Assembly (NCBI RefSeq): GCF_042677005.1
Contig: NZ_JBHTIF010000007.1
Span: 4,808-68,807, forward strand
Reading direction: 5' to 3'
DNA length: 64,000 nt
Source of the DNA: Lysobacter_I brunescens
Lineage (GTDB): Bacteria > Pseudomonadota > Gammaproteobacteria > Xanthomonadales > Xanthomonadaceae
Every line of letters starts with the position of its first letter. The stretch's first letter is position 1. A program made the translations under genes and the position numbers. Below the pieces are notes generated by a model, which searched no databases, had not been told where the DNA came from, and worked only from the letters and a program-made list of their open reading frames with translations. Shown here piece after piece: positions 41,551-49,799 of this stretch.

Positions 41551-42153
41551 TCAGGCAGCCTTGTCGAGGCTCAGCTGCTTGCAGGCGTAGACATGCCAGC
41601 CGTCGCCGAGGTCGTTGAAGATGCCGCAGCGGGTCATCGTCTGCTGGTAGATGTGCAGCGAGACCGCGATGTCGGTGTCGCTGGCGTTGCGGATGACGTG
41701 GTACTCGTGCGGCGGGATCAGGCTGCCGGCAGAACCGGTGCCGGCGATCAGGCTGCCGACTTCGACGAAGCGGTAGCGGTCGCCGTCGCGCTGGCCGAGG
41801 TCGTACTGGGTGATCTCGAGCTGGCCGTGCCAGACGCCTTCGACGCACCACAGCCCGGAATGATCATGGATGGGCGTGCCCTGGTTGGGCGCCCAGGTCA
41901 TGGCGATGACGCCGTAACCGTGTTCGGGGCTCACGTACAGCTCGCGGCGCGCGTAGTGGCCTTCGACGGTCTGCAGCACGCAGTCGGGCAGGCGCACGGA
42001 CTGTTCGCGCATCATCCGGCAAAGCGCGCTGCGCAGCGCCTGCACGGTCGCGGCATCGTCCTTGAGTGCGACAGCGGCGTCGATGGCGTCGATCAGGATC
42101 TGTCGACCGTGGAAATCGAGGGGAGCGTCCGGAACGGGAGCGTGCATGGGCAT
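41551..42153 (-). CDS. Cysteine dioxygenase (type I)
   Basis: A 200-residue cupin that oxidises cysteine to cysteine sulfinate. Iron ligands are His96 and His98 (IHDHSGLW) and probably His152 (YHVIRN). Arg69 in YARRELY fits the Arg-type, cysteine-specific enzyme. Cys103 (HDHSGLWC) and Tyr169 (SLHIY) match the positions of the Cys-Tyr crosslink of mammalian enzymes. The start at ATG 42153 has AGGA upstream. It stands alone near metX, consistent with sulfur metabolism. Confidence 0.9.
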   Translation of the reverse strand: MPMHAPVPDAPLDFHGRQILIDAIDAAVALKDDAATVQALRSALCRMMREQSVRLPDCVLQTVEGHYARRELYVSPEHGYGVIAMTWAPNQGTPIHDHSGLWCVEGVWHGQLEITQYDLGQRDGDRYRFVEVGSLIAGTGSAGSLIPPHEYHVIRNASDTDIAVSLHIYQQTMTRCGIFNDLGDGWHVYACKQLSLDKAA

Positions 42154-42307
42154 GACGAAATCCTATTTCGGCATTCTGCCGGGTTATGAGGCAGTTTAGC
42201 AGTCGAAACAGGCATCGCTGGCGTGACGAACCCGATCATCGTTGCTGCATTGCAACGATGCCGCGGCGTATGCAGGCCGCGTGGCAGGGCGCTTGTCGCG
42301 AGGTCTT

Positions 42308-42484
42308 TCAGCGGCAGCGGAAGCGCACCTGGCCCCAGTCCGAGGTGTAGCGGCGGCTGGCGGCATAACCGCTGGAGCGGCCGTAGCCGGTGCCGGTGGT
42401 GCGTTCGTTGTAGCGGCGCGTCGTGGCCGGCGGGACGACCGTGTTGCGGGCCGGGGCGGTGTGCGTGGTCGGGAAGATGTTCAT
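42308..42484 (-). CDS. Small basic hypothetical protein (58 residues)
   Basis: A short ORF with the GC-rich codon use of its neighbours, encoding MNIFPTTHTAPARNTVVPPA and ending GQVRFRCR; it is rich in Thr, Arg and Tyr and has no recognised domain. An AT-rich stretch upstream (TTCAGC, 16 bp, TACTTT) could be a promoter. The ribosome-binding site is weak (GGAA). Whether it is translated is uncertain. The reading frame is open further upstream, and the promoter-like segment lies in that part. Confidence 0.45.
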   Translation of the reverse strand: MNIFPTTHTAPARNTVVPPATTRRYNERTTGTGYGRSSGYAASRRYTSDWGQVRFRCR

Positions 42485-42600
42485 GGTGTGTTCCGGGTTT
42501 CTGCGTCTTGGTGTGCTGGTAAAGTACAACACCAATTCAAAAGCTGAACGTGCCGGAAGTCACCCCGCCTTCGTCATGTGCCCAAGCGGTTGATTCACGT

Positions 42601-42628
42601 GAAAAAGCCCCGGTGCGAACCGGGGCTT
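42601..42628 (-). terminator. Terminator after metX
   Basis: A 9-bp stem AAGCCCCGG/CCGGGGCTT with a 6-nt loop followed leftward by TTTTC, 29 bp after the metX stop. Confidence 0.88.
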
Positions 42629-42657
42629 GTGTCTCGGCGGCGCTTGCAGTGCGAGGC

Positions 42658-43773
42658 TCAGAGCGCGTCGAGGAAATCCCGGACGGCCGGCCCGAAGCGG
42701 GCGATGTCGACGAGGAAGGCGTCGTGACCCTGCGGCGAGGGCAGTTGCAGGCACCGGGCATCGGTGCCGCCAGCGAGCAGGCCGTCGGCGATCTCCTGCT
42801 GCTGCTGCAGCGGGAACAGGATGTCGGTATGCACGCCGATGGCAAGCGCGCGGTTGACGCGCAGCTTCGCCAGGCCGGCCTCGCAGGTGCCGTGGCAGGA
42901 TTCGCCGAGATCGAACCAGTCCATCGAGCGGCTGAGGTAGAGGTAGCAGTTCGGATCGAAGCGGCGCACGAAGCGGCGTGCGTGGCCTTCGAGGTAGCTC
43001 TCGACCTCGAATTCCAGGCCGAACGGGTCTTCGCCGATGCGGCGGTCCGAATCCAGGCGCACGCGGCCGAAGCGGCCGTCCCATTCCAGCGCGGAGCGAT
43101 AGGTGATCACGCCGAGCTTGCGCGCCATGCGCATGCCGGCCTCGGGATAGGCCTCGTCGCTGTATTCGCCGTTGTTCCAGTTCGGGTCGAGGCGGATCGC
43201 CTCGCGCTGCAGCGAGCGGATCGCGATCGAGAACGGCAGCGCGCGCGCGGCGCCGGAGATGTTGATGTGGGCATGGGCGATGCCCGGGAACTGCTGCAGG
43301 AACGACAGGGCGACCATGCCGCCCATCGAGTTGCCGATCACGCAGGCCAGGCGCTCGAGGCCGAGGCTGCGCAGGACGTGGGCGGCGGCGACCGCGCAGT
43401 CCTCGACCGACAGGTCGGGGAAGCGCAGCCTGTACGGCGTGCCGGTGGCCGGGTCGATCGACGCCGGGCCGGTGGAGCCCTTGCAGCTGCCGAGCGTGTT
43501 CACGCAGAGCACGAACCAGCGGTCGGTGTCGATCGGCTTGCCCGGGCCGAGCATGGCTTCCCACCAGCCGGGCTCGGGATTGCCGGCGTTGCTGGCGGCA
43601 TGGGCGTCTGGCGAGAGTCCGGTGAGGATCAGGATCGCGTTGTCGCCGTCGGCATTGAGCTCGCCCCAGGTTTCATAGGCCATCCGGGCGCCGTGGAGGG
43701 CGCCGCCGCGTTTCATCGCGAAGGGCGAGGGCAGGTCGACGAAGCGGCTGCCGGCGGGAATGAATTCGGTCAT
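42658..43773 (-). CDS. metX: MetX-type homoserine/serine O-acyltransferase
   Basis: A 371-residue alpha/beta-hydrolase-fold acyltransferase. The nucleophile elbow is IGNSMGGM (Ser149), with the family blocks AYETWGELN, LTGLSPDAHAA, SCKGSTGPASIDPATG and the C-terminal VHTDILFP/GHDAFL carrying the catalytic Asp and His. MetX enzymes acylate homoserine for methionine synthesis. In Xanthomonas-type bacteria some homologs have been reported as serine O-succinyltransferases, so substrate and acyl donor need testing. The ATG 43773 start gives MTEFIPAGSRF. Confidence 0.88.
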   Translation of the reverse strand: MTEFIPAGSRFVDLPSPFAMKRGGALHGARMAYETWGELNADGDNAILILTGLSPDAHAASNAGNPEPGWWEAMLGPGKPIDTDRWFVLCVNTLGSCKGSTGPASIDPATGTPYRLRFPDLSVEDCAVAAAHVLRSLGLERLACVIGNSMGGMVALSFLQQFPGIAHAHINISGAARALPFSIAIRSLQREAIRLDPNWNNGEYSDEAYPEAGMRMARKLGVITYRSALEWDGRFGRVRLDSDRRIGEDPFGLEFEVESYLEGHARRFVRRFDPNCYLYLSRSMDWFDLGESCHGTCEAGLAKLRVNRALAIGVHTDILFPLQQQQEIADGLLAGGTDARCLQLPSPQGHDAFLVDIARFGPAVRDFLDAL

Positions 43774-43870
43774 CGGCGCAGTGTAACGGCCGGGCGTGTC
43801 GTCACGGGACACGCGACCATGCCCGATGGTTGTTTCCTTATCGTGTGACGTCCATGTCATGTCGATGTGC

Positions 43871-44872
43871 CTACTGGCTGCCGCGCAGTGCGACGCGGAT
43901 GGGGAGATGGTCGGAGCCGATGTCGGGTCCGCGCTCGGCGTGCACGCGCTGCCAGTGAGGCGAGGCGAGCACATGGTCGATGGGCAGGCCGAACACGCGG
44001 CCGCCGAAGGGGCGCCAGGTCGGCGCGAAGCCGGTGCTGCGGCGCAGGTCGCGCGTGCGCGGCGAGAGCAGCGCGGTCGACCACGGCGTGGCGTTGAGAT
44101 CGCCGACGACCAGGGTCGGCAGTTCGCGGCTGTCGCGCGCGGCGACCTCCAGCAGCAGGTCGCGTTCATGTCGCCAGTGCGGCTGCAGCGGCGGCATCGG
44201 ATGGACCGCGATCAGCCGTGTCTGGCCCTGTGGCGTGTCCAGCATCGCGAGCAGGAAGGGGATGTCGTCGGCGCTGGCATGGGTCTCGAACCCCGCCAGC
44301 GGGCGGCGCGAGAGCAGGCCGATGCCGAACGGCGAGTCGTCCGGCAGCAGTTCGCGGTGGGGATAGTCGGGTGCGGCCCTGGCGAGTGCGTCGGCATAGG
44401 CCGGCGAGAGTTCGAGCAGGACGACGACATCGGCCGGCGCCGTGGCCAGCCAGTCGAGCAGCGGGCGTGGATCGCGATTGCCGGCATGGACATTCGCGAC
44501 GACGACGGTCAGCTCGGGCGTGGCCTTGTCGCTGGCGTCCGGCAGCACCGGACTGGCGGTCCACAGCGGCAACGCTGCGAGCGGGATCAGCGCCCACCAG
44601 CGCCGATCGCGATGCGCGGCCAGGCCGATGACTGCGCACAGCACCACCAGCAGGATCGCGAACAGCCATTGCCAGTGCGCGGCGAGGTCGAGCAGCCACA
44701 GCAGGGCCGAGACGGCGGTGGATTCCGTGCTGTCCCCGGTCTCCGGCAGCACCCGGAACAGCAGCGGCAACGCGAGCACGGCGACGCAGCCGAGCGCGAG
44801 CAGCCGCGCCAGGCGGAGGCGACGCAGGCGCTGGCGCCGCCGGTCTCCGGATGCGGTGGGCTGGACGATCAT
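43871..44872 (-). CDS. Membrane-anchored endonuclease/exonuclease/phosphatase family protein
   Basis: A 333-residue EEP protein with two or three N-terminal transmembrane segments (LARLLALGCVAVLALPLLFR, WLFAILLVVLCAVIGLAAH, ALIPLAALPLWTASPVLPD), then the catalytic domain: LTVVVANVHAGN, VVLLELSP, LIAVHPMPPL, VVGDLNATPWS, IDHVLAS and IGSDHLPIRV. The catalytic Asp/Glu/His positions look intact. It lies 10 nt downstream of ccmI and may be part of the ccm transcript. The substrate is unknown. Confidence 0.88.
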   Translation of the reverse strand: MIVQPTASGDRRRQRLRRLRLARLLALGCVAVLALPLLFRVLPETGDSTESTAVSALLWLLDLAAHWQWLFAILLVVLCAVIGLAAHRDRRWWALIPLAALPLWTASPVLPDASDKATPELTVVVANVHAGNRDPRPLLDWLATAPADVVVLLELSPAYADALARAAPDYPHRELLPDDSPFGIGLLSRRPLAGFETHASADDIPFLLAMLDTPQGQTRLIAVHPMPPLQPHWRHERDLLLEVAARDSRELPTLVVGDLNATPWSTALLSPRTRDLRRSTGFAPTWRPFGGRVFGLPIDHVLASPHWQRVHAERGPDIGSDHLPIRVALRGSQ

Positions 44873-44882
44873 GGCACTGGGC

Positions 44883-45920
44883 TCAGGGCGTGCCGAGGGT
44901 CAGCGTCACCGGCGCGGTCGACGGCAGGCGCACGCGCTGCGGCGCGGATTCGATGTCGCCGTCCTCGCGCATGGCGTTGCCGGTGGCAGAAATGCGCGCG
45001 ATCACTTCGACCTCCTGCAGCGCGGACAGCTTCGCGGTCGGCATCGGGCCGTCGGCGTCGTCGAGGTTGACGGTGAGCGGCAGCGACGACAGCGGGTGCT
45101 TCTCGACCGCGACCGGCATCGGCGGCCCGCCCACGGCGCGGGCGATGACGAAGACGGTGGCATCGCCGCGCAGGCGAACGCGCGCGGCGAAGTCGGGATC
45201 GAGCGCGACTTTCACGACGAGCGCGTCCTTCGACGGCGCGTCCTGCGTCGATGCGGCGGCATCCTCGGGCAGCGGCGCCAGGCCGGCATCCGCGCGCGCG
45301 GCGTCGATTTCGCTGCGCAGCGTGTTGCGGGCATCGCCCTCGGTGCTCGCGAGCAGCGGCATCCAGGCCTCGGCCGCTTCGGCCGGCTTGCCCTGCTGGC
45401 GCAGGGACACGCCGAGGAACAGGCGTGCGCGCTGGTGCTTCGGATTGAGCTTCAGGGCGTGGCGCAGGTGTTCGACCGCCCGTGCGTCGAAGCGCTGCTG
45501 CGGATGCGCGCGGGCGCGGGCCTCGGCGGTGGCGGCGCGCAGGTCGGCGTCGTCGGGCGCCATCGCGACCGCCTTTTCCCAGGCGTCGCGTGCCTTGGTC
45601 GCATCGCCCATGCGTGTGTAGGCGTTGGCCAGCATCACCCAGCCCTGGTGGTCGGCGAAACGGTCGCTGTTCCTTTCGAGCTGGGCGACGGCTTCCTCGA
45701 TGGTGTCCGGGCGTTCGACGGCAGCGGCATCCAGCGCGGCGGGCGTGCCGACGACGCGATAGAGCGCGGCCGATCCGAGGGTCAGCATCGCGATCAACAC
45801 CAGCGCGGTGCGCGGCCGGTCGCGCCACAGCGGGCGCAGCACGGTGGCGAAGACCAGCAGCGTCGCCGCGGCGACGATCAGCGAAAACACGAGGGCCGGG
45901 GACGGGAACGAACCGGACAT
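44883..45920 (-). CDS. ccmI: Cytochrome c biogenesis protein CcmI
   Basis: A 345-residue protein with two N-terminal transmembrane segments (VFSLIVAAATLLVFATVLRP, TALVLIAMLTLGSAALYRV) and periplasmic tetratricopeptide repeats (WVMLANAYTRMGDATKARDA, VEHLRHALKLNPKHQRARLF). CcmI binds apocytochrome c and delivers it to CcmF/CcmH. A roughly 110-residue beta-rich C-terminal region follows. The start at ATG 45920 shares its A with the ccmH stop (TGATG). Confidence 0.9.
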   Translation of the reverse strand: MSGSFPSPALVFSLIVAAATLLVFATVLRPLWRDRPRTALVLIAMLTLGSAALYRVVGTPAALDAAAVERPDTIEEAVAQLERNSDRFADHQGWVMLANAYTRMGDATKARDAWEKAVAMAPDDADLRAATAEARARAHPQQRFDARAVEHLRHALKLNPKHQRARLFLGVSLRQQGKPAEAAEAWMPLLASTEGDARNTLRSEIDAARADAGLAPLPEDAAASTQDAPSKDALVVKVALDPDFAARVRLRGDATVFVIARAVGGPPMPVAVEKHPLSSLPLTVNLDDADGPMPTAKLSALQEVEVIARISATGNAMREDGDIESAPQRVRLPSTAPVTLTLGTP

Positions 45921-46492
45921 CACCACTCCTGGGAATCGTCGGCGGGCGGAGGCGCCGCGCCGGCATTGCGGCGCAGCAAGCGCCAGACCACCACGCCGCC
46001 GAGCAGCGCGAACAGCAGCGGCCCGAACCACAGCAGCCAGGTCTTGGCTTCCACCTGCGGACGATAGAGCACGAATTCGCCGTAGCGCGCGACGAGGAAG
46101 TCGCGGACCTCCTGGTCGCTGCGGCCCTCGCGCATCAGTTCGAGCACTTCGCGGCGCAGGTCGACGGCGATCTGCGCATTGGAATCGGCCAGCGACTGGT
46201 TCTGGCACATCACGCAGCGCAGCTCGGCGACCAGCGCGTGGAAGCGCTTTTCCTCCGCCGAATTGGTGAACTGCAGCGGCGCGGGATCGGTCGCCTTCTG
46301 CGCGAACGCGGCGGTCGACGCGAGCAGGGCGATCAGCAGGCCGAGGATGAGGGAAACGCAAATTCCCCTCGATCCCCCTTTGGCAAAGGGGGAAGACAAG
46401 CGGGACGACGTGTCGTTCTTTCCGACGCGGTCCCCCCCTTTGCAAAAGGGGGGCAGGGGGGATTTGCCTTTCACCACGACATCGATGCTCAT
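45920..46492 (-). CDS. ccmH: Cytochrome c biogenesis protein CcmH with repeat-derived N-terminus
   Basis: A 190-residue thiol oxidoreductase that reduces apocytochrome CXXCH cysteines. The motif RCVMCQNQSLADSNAQIAVD holds Cys93 and Cys96; TWLLWFGPLLFALLGGVVVW is the C-terminal anchor. Unusually, about residues 9-45 (KSPLPPFCKGG...SSPFAKGGSRGI) are encoded by a palindromic repeat pair and precede the true hydrophobic signal core (CVSLILGLLIALLASTAAFA). The start at ATG 46492 overlaps the ccmG stop (ATGA), and no ATG or GTG lies between the repeats and the signal core, so the repeat appears to be translated. Confidence 0.88.
   Translation of the reverse strand: MSIDVVVKGKSPLPPFCKGGDRVGKNDTSSRLSSPFAKGGSRGICVSLILGLLIALLASTAAFAQKATDPAPLQFTNSAEEKRFHALVAELRCVMCQNQSLADSNAQIAVDLRREVLELMREGRSDQEVRDFLVARYGEFVLYRPQVEAKTWLLWFGPLLFALLGGVVVWRLLRRNAGAAPPPADDSQEW
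46358..46467. repeat. Palindromic repeat pair inside ccmH
   Basis: Two units of the family seen at 6381-6516 lie in inverted orientation, 46358-46392 and 46432-46467, within codons about 9-45 of ccmH. Both keep the GCAAAT(T)CCCC and CCCCCTTTGCAAAGGGGG-like cores and the frame stays open through both. Confidence 0.88.
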
Positions 46493-47034
46493 CGCCCCTT
46501 CTCCACGGCGTCCAGCGCCGGCAGCAGTTCGTCGCGAACGATCGCGTCGGTCATCGCGCCAACGTGCTTCCAGCGCACGATGCCCTTGCCGTCGACCAGG
46601 AAGGTCTCGGGCGCACCGTAGATGCCGAAGTCGATCGCGACCTGGCCTTCCTCGTCGGCGAGCACCAGCCAGTACGGGTTGTTGAAGCGCTCCAGCCAGG
46701 CCAGCGCGTCGGCGCGCTCGTCCTTCCAGTTGTAGCCGATCACGCGCACGCGCTTGGTCTCGGCGAAACGGGTGATCACCGGGTGCTCGGTCACGCACTC
46801 GGGGCACCAGCTGCCCCAGACGTTGAGCAGGTAGGGCTGCCCGCGCAGTTCCTTCGAGGTGACGATGCGGCCGGGTTCGTGCAGCACCGGCAGCGCGAAT
46901 TCCGGCGCCGGCTTGTCAATCAGCGGCGACGGCAGCGCGTCGCGGTCGCTGCGACGGCTCATCCACACGCCCGCAGCCATGAGCGCGGCGATCAGCAGGA
47001 AGGCGACGAAGGGGAGCCAGCGTTTGGCGGCCAT
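46489..47034 (-). CDS. ccmG: Thiol:disulfide oxidoreductase CcmG/DsbE
   Basis: A 181-residue membrane-anchored thioredoxin-like protein. The anchor (FVAFLLIAALMAAGVWMSRR) is followed by LLNVWGSWCPECVTEHPVIT with catalytic Cys77 and Cys80. The cis-Pro region YGAPETFLVDGKG is present. It reduces CcmH and apocytochrome cysteines in the periplasm. The start at ATG 47034 overlaps the ccmF stop (TGATG). Confidence 0.94.
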   Translation of the reverse strand: MAAKRWLPFVAFLLIAALMAAGVWMSRRSDRDALPSPLIDKPAPEFALPVLHEPGRIVTSKELRGQPYLLNVWGSWCPECVTEHPVITRFAETKRVRVIGYNWKDERADALAWLERFNNPYWLVLADEEGQVAIDFGIYGAPETFLVDGKGIVRWKHVGAMTDAIVRDELLPALDAVEKGR

Positions 47035-49103
47035 CAGTCGCTTCCTCCGTCGCTGCCGGCGAAGCAGGTATCGGCATCACGGGCGAAATCCCCGTGCTCG
47101 GACGCAAGGCCAACACCTGCAGCGGCAGGCGCTGCGGTCTTCAGCGCGCCAAGGACCTGTGCGTGGTCGTCGGGTCGAAGCCGTCGGAACCGCCGATCCA
47201 CCGCCGTCACGAATGCACCCAGCGCCATCAGCAGCGCGCCGATCCACACCCAGCGGATATACGGTTTCACATGCACGCGCACCGCCCAGGCGCCGCCGCC
47301 CAGCGGCTCGCCGAGGGCGACGAACAGGTCTCGGGTCACGCCGGGGCGGATGCCGGCTTCGGTCATCACCTGGCCGCCGCTGGCGTATTCGCGCTTCTCC
47401 GGATGCAGGGTGGTCACGCGGCGATCGTCGCGGAACACTTCGACGGTGCCGCGACTGGCCATGTAGTTCGGGCCCTGCAACTGCTGCACGCCGTCGAAGC
47501 GGAAGCTGTCCCGGCCGAGGGTGAGGGTCTCGCCGGGCTTCATCGCGATCTCGCGCTGCTGCACCTGCGCTTCGACCAGCAGCGCGCCGACCAGGAACAC
47601 CGCGATGCCGAAATGCGCCAGCGCCATGCCGGCCATCTCGGCGGTGAGTCGCCCGCCCGCGCTGCGCAGTCGCTGCCAGACGAAATGCAGGGTGCCCAGG
47701 CCCACCCACAGCGCACCGGCGACGCCGGCGGCGGTCTTCAGCGGGCCCTGCGGTGCCTGGACGTACGCGATCACGCCGCAGACCAGCGCCAGCCCGAGCC
47801 ACGGCAGCAGCAGGCGCAGCGGTTTCCCCACCTGGTCGCGCTGCCACTTCACCAGCGGGCCGAGCGGCACCAGCAGCACGATCGGCAGCATCAGCACGAT
47901 GAACAGCAGCGAGAAGTAAGGCGGACCGACCGAGATCTTGTCGTCGCTGCCGATCGCGTCGAGCAGCAGCGGATAGAGCGTGCCGATCAGCACCATCGCG
48001 CAGGCGGCGGTGAGGAAGATGTTGTTGAGCAGCAGCAGCGTCTCGCGCGACTGGCCGGCGAACGGCTTGCCGGGCGCATCGTCGGCGCGCAGCGCGTAGA
48101 GCAGCAGCGAGGCACCGACGACCAGGCCGAGGAAGATGAGGATGAACATGCCGCGCCCCGGGTCGGAGGCAAAGGCATGCACGCTGGTCAGCACGCCGGA
48201 ACGCACCAGGAAGGTGCCCAGCAGCGACAGCGAGAACGTGGCGATCGCCAGCAGCAGGGTCCAGCTGCGGAAACTGCCGCGCTTCTCGGTGATCGCCTGC
48301 GAATGCAGCAGCGCTGCGCCCGCGAGCCACGGCATGAAGCTGGCGTTCTCGACCGGATCCCAGAACCACCAGCCGCCCCAGCCGAGTTCGTAGTACGCCC
48401 ACCAGCTGCCCAGCGCGATGCCGAGGGTCAGGAAGGCCCAGGCGACATTGGTCCACGGCCGGGTCCAGCGCAGCCAGCCGGCGACCATCTCCGGTTTGGA
48501 CGCATTGCGGTCGAGCAGGGCCGCGATCGCGAACGCGAACGGCACCGCGAAGCCGACGTAGCCCATGTACAGCATCGGCGGATGCACGATCAGGCCGAAG
48601 TCCTGCAGCAGCGGGTTCAGGTCGCGGCCTTCGGCGGCGGCCGGGAGGATGCGCTCGAACGGATTGCTGGTGAAGATCATGAAGGCGAGGAAGCCGATGC
48701 TGACCACGCCCATCGTGCCGAGCACGCGCGCGACGACGACCTCCGGCAGCGCGCGCGAGAACATCGCCACCGCCGCCGTCCAGGCCGCGAGGATCAGCGC
48801 CCACAGCAACAGCGAACCCTCGTGCGCGCCCCAGACCGCCGAATAGCGGTACATCATCGGCAGCAGCGAATTCGAATTCTCGGCGACGTAGCGCAGCGAG
48901 AAGTCCTGGCGGACGAAAGCCCAGGTGAGGATGGCGAAGGCGACGCCGACCGTCGCCAGCTGCGCCCAGGCAGCGGGGCGCGCGACGGCCATCCACGGCT
49001 TGATGCCGCGCTGCGCACCGATCAGCGGCAGCGCCGCCTGCAGCACCGCGACCAGCAGCGCGAGGACGAGGGCGACCTGGCCCAGTTCCGGAAGCAGATG
49101 CAC
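47034..49103 (-). CDS. ccmF: Haem lyase subunit CcmF
   Basis: A 689-residue polytopic membrane protein of the haem lyase complex, joining haem to apocytochrome c. The haem-handling tryptophan-rich WGGWWFWDPVENASFMPWLA motif is present, and conserved periplasmic histidines occur in HPPMLYMGYVG and LLHSQAITEKRG. A GTG start (49103) lies 4 nt after the ccmE stop, giving VHLLPELGQVALVLALLVAV. The C-terminal tail (SEHGDFARDADTCFAGSDGG) is longer than usual. Length is typical of CcmF. Confidence 0.95.
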   Translation of the reverse strand: MHLLPELGQVALVLALLVAVLQAALPLIGAQRGIKPWMAVARPAAWAQLATVGVAFAILTWAFVRQDFSLRYVAENSNSLLPMMYRYSAVWGAHEGSLLLWALILAAWTAAVAMFSRALPEVVVARVLGTMGVVSIGFLAFMIFTSNPFERILPAAAEGRDLNPLLQDFGLIVHPPMLYMGYVGFAVPFAFAIAALLDRNASKPEMVAGWLRWTRPWTNVAWAFLTLGIALGSWWAYYELGWGGWWFWDPVENASFMPWLAGAALLHSQAITEKRGSFRSWTLLLAIATFSLSLLGTFLVRSGVLTSVHAFASDPGRGMFILIFLGLVVGASLLLYALRADDAPGKPFAGQSRETLLLLNNIFLTAACAMVLIGTLYPLLLDAIGSDDKISVGPPYFSLLFIVLMLPIVLLVPLGPLVKWQRDQVGKPLRLLLPWLGLALVCGVIAYVQAPQGPLKTAAGVAGALWVGLGTLHFVWQRLRSAGGRLTAEMAGMALAHFGIAVFLVGALLVEAQVQQREIAMKPGETLTLGRDSFRFDGVQQLQGPNYMASRGTVEVFRDDRRVTTLHPEKREYASGGQVMTEAGIRPGVTRDLFVALGEPLGGGAWAVRVHVKPYIRWVWIGALLMALGAFVTAVDRRFRRLRPDDHAQVLGALKTAAPAAAGVGLASEHGDFARDADTCFAGSDGGSD

Positions 49104-49107
49104 GGGC

Positions 49108-49632
49108 TCAGTACCCCTTCGTCGGCGCGTCGGCCGGTGCGGCGGCGGGCGCCTTGCCATCTACGGACGCGTCAGGCTCGGCCACGCCGTGCTTCTTGTG
49201 CGCCAGGCCCATCTTGTCGGCCACTTCCTTCGGCACGTAGGTTTCGTCGTGCTTGGCCAGCACCTGCTCCGCGACGAAGGTGTCGCCCTGCATGCGCCCG
49301 GTGGCGACCACGGCCTGCTTCTCGCGGAACAGGTCGGGCAGGATGCCGGTGTAGCGCACCGGCATTTCCGCATCGCCGTCGGTGACGCGGAAATGCGCTT
49401 CCATCGAGCCTTCCGCGCGCTTGAACGAACCGGCCGCGACCATGCCGCCGAGGCGGAACACGGTGTCGCCCGACGCGACCTTGTCGCCGGCGGCGCCGCG
49501 CAGCACTTCGGCCGGCGTGTAGAGGTAGGCGACGTTGCGCTGCAGGGCCATGGTCACCAGCACGGCGGCGATGGATGCGGCGGCGAGCACCGCGAGCACG
49601 AACCAGAGGCGGCGTTTGCGGGAGGGATTCAT
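49108..49632 (-). CDS. ccmE: Haem chaperone CcmE
   Basis: A 174-residue membrane-anchored OB-fold protein that binds haem covalently via a conserved His. The N-terminal anchor (LWFVLAVLAAASIAAVLVTM) is followed by FRLGGMVAAGSFKR, VRYTGILPDLFREKQAVVAT, and the haem-binding VLAKHDETYVPKEV. A C-terminal extension is rich in Ala/Pro (APAAAPADAPTKGY). The start at ATG 49632 overlaps the ccmD stop (ATGA). Confidence 0.95.
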   Translation of the reverse strand: MNPSRKRRLWFVLAVLAAASIAAVLVTMALQRNVAYLYTPAEVLRGAAGDKVASGDTVFRLGGMVAAGSFKRAEGSMEAHFRVTDGDAEMPVRYTGILPDLFREKQAVVATGRMQGDTFVAEQVLAKHDETYVPKEVADKMGLAHKKHGVAEPDASVDGKAPAAAPADAPTKGY

Positions 49633-49799
49633 CGATGCAGGTCCGTGGAAGTCGGGGCGGTCTTCGCGGCGGCGCGGCGCGCGCGCTGGAGGACGTCGCG
49701 CAGGGTGCGACGGATGCGCAGGGCCGGTGCGAGCATGTCCCAGAGCATCACGACGAGGAACACGGCGTAGGCGCCGACGACGTAGCCGAGGTAGGTCAT
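49629..49799 (-). CDS. ccmD: Haem exporter protein CcmD
   Basis: A 56-residue protein with one transmembrane helix (YLGYVVGAYAVFLVVMLWDM) and a basic cytoplasmic tail (RIRRTLRDVLQRARRAA), as in CcmD, which stabilises the CcmABC-CcmE complex. It overlaps ccmC upstream and ccmE downstream by ATGA junctions. Confidence 0.9.
   Translation of the reverse strand: MTYLGYVVGAYAVFLVVMLWDMLAPALRIRRTLRDVLQRARRAAAKTAPTSTDLHR

Noticed and set aside
47094..49385. 763-residue ORF antisense to ccmF/ccmE
   Set aside because: Composition is Gln/Arg/His-rich shadow sequence; the opposite strand encodes recognisable CcmF and CcmE.
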